A stretch of 9,300 nt of DNA, from contig PKYX01000424.1 of the NCBI GenBank assembly GCA_003132825.1, forward strand, positions 10,959-20,258. The letters are read 5' to 3'. Made by a program: the position numbers and the translations under genes. The first letter of the stretch is position 1. Each line of letters opens with the position of its first letter. The notes beneath the pieces were generated by a model that was not told the DNA's origin, did no database searches, and saw nothing but the letters and a program-made list of their open reading frames with translations. Positions 1 through 7,500 of this stretch are shown in pieces. This stretch comes from Acidobacteriaceae bacterium. Lineage in GTDB: Bacteria; Acidobacteriota; Terriglobia; Terriglobales; Acidobacteriaceae.

Positions 1-171
1 TACCTGAAGTCCGCTTAAGGAAAGCGTCGAGTGGACTTGTCGCAGCCGCAGCAACAGCTCGCCGAAGGACGGCGAAGCTGCCGCCCAAAAGCTGAGCAGC
101 ACAAAGCTGCCTCGGAATGACTGAAGTTCCCAGTTTTTCCCCGCAAGATCAGGCAAGGAAAACTCGGGGGC
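1..171 (-). other. Redoxin/TlpA-like domain without its cysteines (partial)
   Basis: From residue 860 (base 171) the protein reads APEFSLPDLAGK, then FRGSFVLLSFW, which is the usual N-terminal half of an AhpC/TSA-TlpA thioredoxin fold. The family normally continues WATWCPPC. Here residues 888-895 are WAAASPSF, so both cysteines are replaced (Ser892, Phe895). No other Cys is visible in the stretch that remains in the window. The fold is probably kept, but thiol-disulfide chemistry at this site is not possible. The rest of the domain lies outside the window. Confidence 0.75.
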
Positions 172-2748
172 GAGCAAAGGTTCGATGAGCCAGGTTTCAA
201 CTGATGACGACAAAGGCTCGGGGCCCGGAGACTCCGCAGTGCGCTCATGGGAGTATGGCGACTCTCGGAAGGGCTTTGCCAGAAAAGTTTCCGAGCCTTC
301 CTCCACCTCAATTCGATGACTCACTGGCAGATGCTCGAAGGATTGTGTCGCACCATTCGGCCAGCGGATCATGGCTCGGAGCGGGCCCTCGACGCTTCCT
401 ACGCCAAAGAAAAGTTCCTTAGTGTGTTGCGACAAGAATCCGGAGCCAGCCTGGACATACTTAGTCTGGCCATGACCGGCTGCTTCGACGGTCACGGCCG
501 CGCCGATCGCATCCCGGTTGCTGTTCTTTCCGCGCAGCCGAAATGCGATCGAGCCGCCAATGTCGCTCATGGCATTGTGCAAGATCCGGAGCTGCGGCGA
601 ATTTCGATTTTTCAGTACAATTTCAAGCCGCCCATCGTGGTCCAGATCGGCCAGAGCGAACGCACGGCCATCGTCGGGAAAGTCCAATCCCGCCGTGCCG
701 GAAATTTCAGAGAATGTTCCGTTGCGGTTATTCAGGTAAAAGACATTTCGCTCGGGTCCGCTCCACGAAGCATCGGACCGGATGAGCTCGTTGATGGCGT
801 TCCACCCCCGTTCGTAGTTCGGCGATGGAGTTGCTCTCTCAGGCGACTTGGCGACCACTTGCCGCCAGAAAAAACTCGAAAGATCGTGGCTATCAGAGCC
901 CGAAATGTAGCCGTTTGCGATGTAGAGGTCCGGATAGCCGTCATGATCGAAGTCCCACGCGTCCGAAGACCATGCCCACCGGCCCATCTCAACACCCGCT
1001 TCCGAGCTCATATTCTTGAACCGCCCATTTCCCAAGTTTCGATAGAGGGAATTACCTCGCGCGTGCCCGCGATATAGGGCTCGGATGCTCTCCGCTTCCT
1101 GTTCCCGAAACAGCTTCTGTTCCGAAACTCGCAGGCCGGCAGCAGACCACATGTTCGCTACGTAGATGTCCTGGTTCCCGTCTCCGTCAGCGTCGAACCA
1201 GCAGGCGCTCATGCCTGCGCCGGGATCCTCGACGCCCGCCTGGGTGGAAACCGAAGTAAAGGTTCCATCCCCGTTGTTCCGGTAGAGATTGCTTCGCCCG
1301 AAGTCGTTGGCCACGTAGAGGTCGGGCCAACCGTTGGATGTAAAGTCGCCCCAGGCGCAGGCAAAGCTGTAGCGGTCGTTATCAACGTTCAATCCCGCCG
1401 CCGCGGTCCGATCCTGGAAAGTTGCGTTCCCTTCGTTGTGAAACAGGAAGTTAGGTGGACCATTTCGCGCATCGAAATACGGCGCGGGATAGTGGTACTG
1501 GTCCAGGCCGAGATAATAGCTGTAGAGGCAGAAATAAACATCGAGACGCCCGTCGCGATCGTAGTCCGCGAGGGCGGCCTGTGTGAAAGTTCCCTGCGGA
1601 GGCTGGTCGAATTTGAAAGCATCACGCTTGAGGGCGAATCTTCCATTTCCCTGGTTCAGAAAGAGCAGGGGCCCGCTGCCGCAAACCACCAGGAGATCCT
1701 GCAGCCCTTTGTTCTCGAAGTCTGCAAACAGTGCGCAGGCCGTGGCATCCAGCATGCCGACTCCAGAGGTCTGGGTGACATCCTCGAACGTTCCATCGCC
1801 GCGATTGCGGTAAAGCCGGTTCGGAAGACCTGCGGGCTGACAAACGTAAATGTCATCGAACCCGTCGTTGTCGATGTCGCCCACCGCCACCCCATTGTTA
1901 CCGTAAACGTCGATCCCGCAGGCGCCATCGAGCACCGTGCGCCAATGGTCCACTCCGCGTAGCATTTGATTCTTGTAAGATTGGATTTGCCCAAGAGCTT
2001 GCCCTGTGATGTCGAGGAAGATGGGCTCGCGGGCGCGGCTCAGAGTCTCCTCTGTAGCCCGCCACTCGAGGACTCGCCAGGCGTTGTGTTCGTCGGGCGA
2101 CCACCTGGTGATCCAATATCCAACACGCTCTTCGCGGCCGGCATTTCGCCTGCCAACCAGGTCGTAGCGTATATCGACTTTAACGGAGGAGTTCCCGACT
2201 TCTTCCATTCCAGTGATTTCAAACTCCGCTGTTTCCAAGGAACTCATCGACGCCAGGTAATTCTTGATTTCTTCAAGAAATCTCTCGCGACCGGAAACCA
2301 GATCCGGAGCGAACTCTCTTCGCAAGACCTCAATCCCATTCGCCGCGCGCACCGCGATCTCCCGCTCCGGAACCAGGCGAGTCGCTTGGAGCGACGGGTC
2401 GAGAAACCTTTTCAGAATGGCAATTCCCGGTGGGGCAGACTTGAGACTCGCTCTCCACTCATCAAGCGGCCGCATGATTTCGAGCGCGTACTTTTCTGTG
2501 ACAAACTCGTCCGCACCCGGAGTCACCAACCGGAGCAGATCATCAAGCGAAGACTTGGTGGGATAGTGCGGTGTGAGGCGAAGATCATCCAACAGGAAAG
2601 GGGATTGATCGCGCCATCTCCCCGAGAGTAGGGTAGGGAAGCGCAGTCCAGCCATCGCTGCTGGGACAAAAAGCACAGGAGCCCATCGCATCCTCTTGAG
2701 GAATTTACGCCGGGAAAGAGTGGGTTTCTCGCGATTGTGGCCCGCCAT
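1..2748 (-). CDS. Tat-exported CRTAC1-like FG-GAP propeller / ASPIC-UnbV / redoxin-like fusion protein (partial, C-terminus beyond left edge)
   Basis: One uninterrupted reading frame of 916 codons runs from an ATG at 2748 to the left edge without a stop. Residues 12-18 read SRRKFLK, a near-consensus twin-arginine motif, followed by a hydrophobic stretch (about 22-34), so export by Tat is likely; this also supports the ATG at 2748, although no clear Shine-Dalgarno site precedes it. Residues about 36-280 are an unrecognised, partly alpha/beta region. Seven calcium-loop positions follow: 290 (GDIDNDG), 342 (ADFENKG, degenerate), 394 (ADYDRDG), 467 (GDFTSNG, degenerate), 518 (FDADGDG), 598 (WDFDHDG) and 700 (ADLDHDG). 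They alternate with LYRNxGDGTF-type strands, as in a seven-bladed FG-GAP/VCBS propeller. Residues 731-818 fit ASPIC/UnbV (SNRDAIGA, QAGSGFLSQ, IRWPNG). From 860 a redoxin-like fold begins (APEFSLPDL, FRGSFVLLSFW), but the CXXC site reads SPSF (892-895). It lies 97 bp downstream of the lacI-type gene on the same strand, so cotranscription is possible. The biochemical role is unknown; binding or scaffolding is more likely than redox catalysis. Confidence 0.9.
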   Translation of the reverse strand, partial: MAGHNREKPTLSRRKFLKRMRWAPVLFVPAAMAGLRFPTLLSGRWRDQSPFLLDDLRLTPHYPTKSSLDDLLRLVTPGADEFVTEKYALEIMRPLDEWRASLKSAPPGIAILKRFLDPSLQATRLVPEREIAVRAANGIEVLRREFAPDLVSGRERFLEEIKNYLASMSSLETAEFEITGMEEVGNSSVKVDIRYDLVGRRNAGREERVGYWITRWSPDEHNAWRVLEWRATEETLSRAREPIFLDITGQALGQIQSYKNQMLRGVDHWRTVLDGACGIDVYGNNGVAVGDIDNDGFDDIYVCQPAGLPNRLYRNRGDGTFEDVTQTSGVGMLDATACALFADFENKGLQDLLVVCGSGPLLFLNQGNGRFALKRDAFKFDQPPQGTFTQAALADYDRDGRLDVYFCLYSYYLGLDQYHYPAPYFDARNGPPNFLFHNEGNATFQDRTAAAGLNVDNDRYSFACAWGDFTSNGWPDLYVANDFGRSNLYRNNGDGTFTSVSTQAGVEDPGAGMSACWFDADGDGNQDIYVANMWSAAGLRVSEQKLFREQEAESIRALYRGHARGNSLYRNLGNGRFKNMSSEAGVEMGRWAWSSDAWDFDHDGYPDLYIANGYISGSDSHDLSSFFWRQVVAKSPERATPSPNYERGWNAINELIRSDASWSGPERNVFYLNNRNGTFSEISGTAGLDFPDDGRAFALADLDHDGRLEIVLKNRNSPQLRILHNAMSDIGGSIAFRLRGKNSNRDAIGAAVTVEAAGHGQTKYVQAGSGFLSQHTKELFFGVGSVEGPLRAMIRWPNGATQSFEHLPVSHRIEVEEGSETFLAKPFRESPYSHERTAESPGPEPLSSSVETWLIEPLLAPEFSLPDLAGKNWELQSFRGSFVLLSFWAAASPSFGELLLRLRQVHSTLSLSGLQV
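489..558 (-). other. Start of ASPIC/UnbV domain (within the propeller gene)
   Basis: The ASPIC/UnbV module begins at about residue 731 (base 558) and continues leftward to about residue 818 (base 295). The part marked here covers the first 23 or so codons, with the characteristic RLRGKNSNRDAIGA stretch. In CRTAC1-type proteins this domain follows the FG-GAP propeller directly, as it does here. Its molecular function is not established. Confidence 0.8.
2680..2715 (-). other. Tat-type signal sequence of the propeller protein
   Basis: Codons 12-18 of the propeller gene encode SRRKFLK, matching the twin-arginine consensus (S/T-R-R-x-F-L-K). Codons 20-23 (MRWA) lead into an uncharged segment to about residue 34 (PVLFVPAAMAG), which serves as the hydrophobic core. 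Tat export suggests that the protein folds, and possibly binds calcium or a cofactor, before crossing the inner membrane. No obvious AxA cleavage site is visible, so cleavage or retention as an anchor cannot be decided. Confidence 0.7.
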
Positions 2749-2845
2749 GCTCAATGCCTGTGCAGCGTTTAAGCAGTCTCGCCCACCAGCAGCGCCCCAG
2801 CTTACCAAAGAAAACCACAGACCAAGGCAGCAAAAAAACAACGAA
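2749..2845. other. 97-bp gap between the repressor gene and the propeller gene
   Basis: The gap between two minus-strand genes shows no convincing promoter. Read on the minus strand, a T7 run (plus-strand A run at 2832-2838) follows the lacI-type stop codon, but only a weak 4-bp AGCT/AGCT stem precedes it, so a terminator is poorly supported. The propeller frame stays open upstream of its ATG through this gap, and an in-frame TTG lies two codons upstream, so a slightly longer start cannot be excluded. Confidence 0.5.
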
Positions 2846-3847
2846 CTAGCTGGGAGCTGGCCCCGTAGACTGTCCTACAACTAACTCTGCGCCAATCTGG
2901 TATTCCTTGCCCTGAAGATTGGAGGAACCCGAGAGCTCATGCAGTGCGTCGGCCGCCATGCGGCCCAAGACGTCGCGATGAATGTCCACGGTAGTCAACG
3001 AAGGATTGCTGTATTCCGCCAGGCGAGTCTTGTCGAATCCGGTCACCGAGATATCCTGCGGCACGCGGCAGCCGGCATTCAGCAAGCCTTTGATCACACC
3101 TACGGCGGTGAGATCATTGATCGCCATCACCGCAGTCGGCCCGGGAGACAGCTTGGCGATGGCCGCACCGGCCGCTAGACCGCCTTCGAAGCGCAGGTTG
3201 CCGGGAAATACCGGCCCCGGCTTAAGCCCCGAAGCTCGCATGCATTTTTCGTAGGCCTGCAATCGCGCGGCATTGGACTTGAGCCCCGGCCTGCCGGCAA
3301 CGAAGGCAATGCGCCTGTGTCCCTGCCCGTAGAGATACTGAACGATTTGCTCCACGCCCGAGGAATAGTCGATCCGCAGGTTGCTCATGTACCCCTGGAC
3401 CGGAGCGAGATCGAGGAAAGTCACCGCAATTTTTCTTCTCGCAAGTTCGTGCACCAGCCGCAAGCTGATTTCCGAGGTCATGATGGCTACGCCGCGGACT
3501 CGATGCTCCATCATTCTTTCGGCGGCCTCACGAGTCCTCCGCGGATCGTAATTGGTATCGCTGAGTATCGCGTCATAGCCCAACTGCCGGGCCCGAGCTT
3601 CAAAACCCTTGATTACTTCCGGGAAGAAAGGGTTTTCGATATCGGACACGATGATTCCGAGAGTACGGCGGTCACCGGAGGCGAGATGGCGCGCATGGGC
3701 ATCCGGCACGTATCCCAGGCGCCTAACCGTGGAGAGCACAAGCCGATGCGTGTTCCGGCCCACTTTTCCGGTCTTGTTCAAGACGTTGGAAACGGTGGCG
3801 GTCGAAACCCCTGCAGCTTTGGCGACATCGCGAATCGTCAGAGCCAT
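2846..3847 (-). CDS. LacI-family transcriptional repressor
   Basis: Cytoplasmic DNA-binding repressor of the LacI/GalR family, 333 residues from the ATG at 3847, the usual length. The N-terminus (MALTIRDVAKAAGVSTATVS) is the standard helix-turn-helix, with recognition helix about 15-24 (STATVSNVLN). The hinge is at about 49-58 (DAHARHLASG); its Leu55 corresponds to the leucine that family members insert at the central CG of the operator. A periplasmic-binding-protein-like effector domain starts at about 62 (TLGIIVSDIENPFFPE) and includes the conserved GRPG, AINDLTAVG and VTGFD segments. The effector is probably a sugar or related small molecule, but the residues seen do not identify it. A GTG start at 3865 would add six residues; its AGGAG overlaps that GTG, whereas the ATG gives the canonical family N-terminus, so the ATG is preferred. 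The gene diverges from the receptor gene and precedes the propeller gene on the same strand; a LacI-type palindrome lies in front of the receptor. Confidence 0.95.
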   Translation of the reverse strand: MALTIRDVAKAAGVSTATVSNVLNKTGKVGRNTHRLVLSTVRRLGYVPDAHARHLASGDRRTLGIIVSDIENPFFPEVIKGFEARARQLGYDAILSDTNYDPRRTREAAERMMEHRVRGVAIMTSEISLRLVHELARRKIAVTFLDLAPVQGYMSNLRIDYSSGVEQIVQYLYGQGHRRIAFVAGRPGLKSNAARLQAYEKCMRASGLKPGPVFPGNLRFEGGLAAGAAIAKLSPGPTAVMAINDLTAVGVIKGLLNAGCRVPQDISVTGFDKTRLAEYSNPSLTTVDIHRDVLGRMAADALHELSGSSNLQGKEYQIGAELVVGQSTGPAPS

Positions 3848-3886
3848 ATCCGGAATCTTCGGCACTCCTAAAGATTGATCGATTCA

Positions 3887-3900
3887 CTGCCGGACGGCAG
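3887..3900. promoter_or_regulatory. Perfect palindrome in the leader of the repressor gene
   Basis: CTGCCG-GA-CGGCAG forms a 6+6 inverted repeat 21 to 40 bp upstream of the two possible starts of the repressor gene. An ATCGAT core lies beside it at 3878-3883, giving GATCGATT, one mismatch from the LacI-family AANCGNTT core. The site could be an operator for autoregulation or a short hairpin in the mRNA leader. The symmetry is seen directly; the function is inferred. Confidence 0.35.
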
Positions 3901-4396
3901 ACTTCCAGTCACAACTTCGAGATATAGTAGCATTCAGCGATAGGGTCGGCTGCGCCGCCGATGTCCCTCTCTTCGTTTTTTTTCGATTTTCATATCTTCT
4001 GCGCTTCTCCGCCGCATTCTTAATGCTGGACACGGATTGTATATTCAACCAGAAATAGGATGTGACGAGAAACTAACTGCCAGCGGACCGCCGATGAACA
4101 ATTCGCTACTTGACGCGGGGGAGGATTTGGCTCTCCTGCGGAACTTCGGTGCGAAGCGCGCCAAAAGCAGGCAGGGCCGCCATGCCTGATAGGAATATCC
4201 GCGCCTTAGCCAGCTCGCCCCCAAAGTACGAACCCCGATAATATTTTTGGTTGTCAATATTTACTAACGTTTTGGTTCCTGCAGTCGGCGTCGAGGAGAC
4301 GAACGACCCCCGGAATCTGCCGAGGGGAAGCGCCCTTTCCTTGGCGAGAGAACCGGGTGCGCCCGTATAGACCAAAAACAAAGAGTGAAAAAAATC

Positions 4397-4426
4397 TTGA
4401 CACTCCTGGACACATCGTGGTATTCC
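4397..4426 (+). promoter_or_regulatory. Candidate sigma-70-type promoter of the receptor gene
   Basis: A perfect TTGACA lies at 4397-4402, just after an A-rich tract (4388-4394) that could act as an UP element. The best -10 candidate is TATTCC at 4421-4426 with an 18-bp spacer; it matches TATAAT at only three positions. Transcription would start near 4433, giving a leader of about 150 nt before the receptor ATG. The -35 box is clear, the -10 box is weak. Confidence 0.45.
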
Positions 4427-4438
4427 CTTCCAGTCAGG

Positions 4439-4450
4439 TTAAGCGGTTAA
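4439..4450. promoter_or_regulatory. Candidate LacI-family operator in front of the receptor gene
   Basis: TTAAGCGGTTAA is a 12-bp palindrome with arms TTAA/TTAA, a central CG and a single G/G mismatch pair. It contains AANCGNTT exactly, the core common to many LacI/GalR-family operators. It lies 13 bp downstream of the candidate -10 box, covering roughly +6 to +17, a position where a bound repressor would block initiation. The divergent repressor gene is the obvious candidate to bind it. The pattern is seen in the sequence; binding is inferred. Confidence 0.5.
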
Positions 4451-4486
4451 TCACCTAAAAGGATTAGTTTTCACAACTCAGTCCCT

Positions 4487-4557
4487 AAGCGCACGTGTTC
4501 GCTTGGTTGGATCGACGTGGCAGTTGGAGCTGTGCACAAGCTTGCCGGAATGCAAGC
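4487..4557 (+). promoter_or_regulatory. Two hairpins in the receptor leader
   Basis: AAGCG/CGCTT (4487-4491 and 4500-4504, eight-base loop) and GCTTGC/GCAAGC (4540-4545 and 4552-4557, six-base loop) can form stems in the predicted untranslated leader. The second ends 15 bases before the Shine-Dalgarno site. They may affect mRNA stability or translation; no known regulatory RNA class is recognised. Confidence 0.35.
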
Positions 4558-4572
4558 CACAGAGGCTCATTT

Positions 4573-4578
4573 AAGGAG
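4573..4578 (+). promoter_or_regulatory. Shine-Dalgarno site of the receptor gene
   Basis: AAGGAG ends five bases before the ATG at 4584, a good match and spacing that fixes the receptor start. Confidence 0.8.
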
Positions 4579-4583
4579 AGTTC

Positions 4584-7500
4584 ATGAACCGATACCCATT
4601 TGCCGGGATCCTGCGTAGCTTGTTGGCAGTTGCGATCCTCGCACTCCTCAGCGTCACCTTCCTCCAAGCCCAAGTGGATACCGGCTCCATCACCGGTATC
4701 GTTACGGACTCCTCGGGAGCAGTCGTCGGCGGCGCCAAAATTACGCTCACGAACGAGGGCACCGCCGCCACGCTTTCCACTACGAGTGGATCGGGCGGGG
4801 AATATACATTCAACCCGGTGCGAATTGGCACTTACAAGCTCGATGTGTCCGCGCAAGGTTTCAAGACTTCCAGCGAACCTCATATCGCGGTCGACGTGAA
4901 CTCGAGCGTCTTGCGCAATTTCACCCTCCAGACCGGAAGCGTGAGTGAGACCATCGAAGTCACCACCGCCGCTCCGGTGCTGCAAACCGACGAATCATCG
5001 GTTGGTCAGGTAGTCGACTCGCGCAACGTGAATAATCTTCCCTTGAACGGGCGTAATTTCACCTTCCTCGCCCAACTCGCAGCGGGCGTGAACACGCCGC
5101 AAGCGGACACGCGCGGCAACGCCTCCACCGGCGCCTTTGCGGCCAATGGCCTCCGCCCGGCACAGAATAACTACATGCTGGATGGCATTGACAACAATTC
5201 CGACACCGTCGACTTCCTGAACGGCACGAATTTCGTGGTGCTGCCTCCCGTCGACGCGATTCAGGAATTCAAGGTGCAGACCTCGGACTTCAGCGCAGAG
5301 TTCGGCCGCTCCGGAGCTGCGGTGCTCAACGCTACCATCAAGTCAGGCACCAACCAGTTCCATGGCACCGTCTGGGAATTCTTGCGGAATGATAAGTTCG
5401 ATGGACGGGATTATTTTGAACAAACGAAAGGTGAATATCGCCAGAACCAGTTCGGCTTTTCCATTGGCGGACCGGTGATAAGAGACAAGATCTTCTTCTT
5501 CGGCGACTACGAAGCACTGCGGCGAGTGCAGGGCGTGGTTTCGGAGGCGTCTGTCCCGACCTTAGCCGAGCGAAACAGCGGTTTCACCAACCTGCAAGAC
5601 CTGATCACTCTCCAATCGGGAACCGAAACCGATGCCTTGGGCCGAACCGTTCCGACCGGGACCATTCTCGATCCCGCCACAACGCGGGCGGTTACGGCGG
5701 GTGCTACTGACCCGACATCCGGCCTTGTGGCAAAGGCCTCAGGCTATGTCCGCGACCCTTTCGGAACCTGCGCGCCAAGTACCGCTGCGTTCACCCTCGC
5801 CGGCTGCGGCCTGAACCTACTCAATGCCTCACGGTTGGACCCGAATGCCATCAAGTTGTTGGATCTTTATCCCAATCCGACCGGATCATCGTTTCAAAAC
5901 AATTTCGTCAGTTCCCCCACGGGAACAGAAAATCGCCAGTCGTTTGATACTCGTCTGGACATCAATATCAGCCAAAAAGACCAGTTGTTCTATCGCTTCA
6001 GCCTGGTGGACGACCCGCAATTCATTCCGGGGGTTTTCGGAGGCGTAGCGGATGGCGGCGCTTTCCAGGAGGGCAATCAGACCGCCCTGGCCCAGCAGAG
6101 TGCGTTGGCCTATACGCACGTGTTTTCTCCGACCGCAGTCAACGTGGTGCGCGCCGGGCTGAATTACCTCCACACCACGCGGGTTTCGCCGGAAGCCAAC
6201 AATCTAGGCCTTCCTGCCCAGTTTGGCATCCAGGATGTTCCGCAGACAGCCCTAAACGGAGGACTTCCCCAGCTTTCAATCAATGGGCTGTCCAGTCTGG
6301 GCAGCAATGGTTTCTTGCCCTCGGATGAGGTCAGCTCCACCTTCCAGGTCACCGACGACTTCACCAAGATTTACGGCCAGCATACGTTCAAAATGGGCTT
6401 CGAGTTTCAGCATGTCAAGTTCTCCACCCTGCAGCCGTCCTACTCGCACGGAGAAATGGATTTCAACGGCGACTACACCGACGTCCAGGGCGTAAATTCG
6501 GGCAACACGGGCCGCGCGGATTTCTTGCTGACTCCGACCGCATCGACCGTGGGCGGAATTCCCTACGTGGGAGGCCCCGATCAATCTCAGCTGTCCAACA
6601 CTTACGAGACCGATGACGGAAAGAACTACTATGGCGGTTACTTGCAGGACGATTTCAAGGTCACTCCAAAGCTGACCTTGAATCTCGGTCTGCGATATGA
6701 CTTCTTCGGCTTGGTGTTTGAGCACCACGGGGCGCAGGCCAACTTCGTTCCGAGCGGGCCTCCGACAGGCGGCCCGGTATACTTGCTTCCGGGACTGACC
6801 CCTACCTCAGATCTCTCAGCCAGCTTCATCAGCTTGCTGGCCAAGGATGGCATAGAGCTCGGCATCACGAACAAATACGGTGGCGGGCTGGGCACGTCGC
6901 AGAAGGCTAATTTCGCGCCGCGGCTTGGCCTGGTTTATTCGGTCACCCCCAAGCTGGTTGTTCGCGTTGGGTGGGGAATGTTTTACAACGGCTTTGAGAA
7001 CCGCGGGTATTCGCCGAACTTGGGTGAAAGCTATCCCTTCCAGTTCAATTTCAATTACATTCCAGCCGGCGGGACCAGTGATGGGGCTCATCCCATCCTA
7101 TTCACCACCACCACTGCCGCGCCATGCGCTGCGGCCGGCGCAGGCCCCATTGGGAACGCAACGGTCGAGACCGGTTTTGCTTGCACTCCGCTGAATCCCG
7201 CGGTAGTCAATGCGCAGGGTCTGGCTTTGCGCGGAATTCAGTTTAATTACATCACTCCGTATTCGATGGAAGGCAATTTCACCATCCAGTACGCGGTGAC
7301 TCCCACGTTATCCGTTCAAGCCGCCTATGCGAACTCGAACGCGCGCCATTTGGAGGTGTTCCCGAGCAACAACAACGAAGAGCAGATCCTGCCCTCCGGC
7401 TCCGCCCTCAACCTTCCCTTTCCCGATTTCGGGCAAGGCGCGAGTCAGGCAGAAACTGAAGGAACCAGCAACTACAACGCCCTGCAGACCAAAGCGGAAA

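Larger units (their letters stand above)
3866..4583. other. Long divergent intergenic region
   Basis: About 718 bp separate the repressor and receptor genes, with no credible protein gene. Contents from left to right: the palindrome at 3887-3900; a TCGGC/GCCGA stem at 3946-3961; an eight-T run at 3976-3983; a TATATT box at 4040-4045 beside CTGGACAC; hairpins at 4144-4156 and 4168-4188; an AT-rich island at about 4237-4265; hairpins at 4284-4307, 4331-4346 and 4354-4365; then the receptor promoter, operator and leader. The number of small inverted repeats leaves room for an RNA element, but no known riboswitch class or tRNA was recognised by eye. Confidence 0.6.

Noticed and set aside
247..2631. 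Several plus-strand open frames (for example 247-1077, 1438-1962, 1966-2631)
   Set aside because: They lie opposite the propeller gene, whose minus-strand frame is continuous and carries clear domain motifs. Their translations are Arg/Ser/Pro-rich and show no family features.
2832..2860. Intrinsic terminator after the repressor gene
   Set aside because: There is a T7 run on the minus strand, but the only stem before it is four base pairs and overlaps the stop codon; this is too weak to call.
3946..3983. Plus-strand terminator: TCGGC/GCCGA stem followed by eight T
   Set aside because: The T run starts 14 bases after the stem, and no plus-strand gene ends there. The tract may simply be an A-rich element upstream of the repressor promoter.
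4331..4375. tRNA-like segment with stems and a GACCA sequence
   Set aside because: No T-loop consensus, no acceptor stem pairing and no anticodon arm could be assembled.
4045..4381. Minus-strand frames of 70 and 91 codons in the intergenic region
   Set aside because: No recognisable domain and no Shine-Dalgarno site noted. They overlap each other in different frames and fall in the region with regulatory features.
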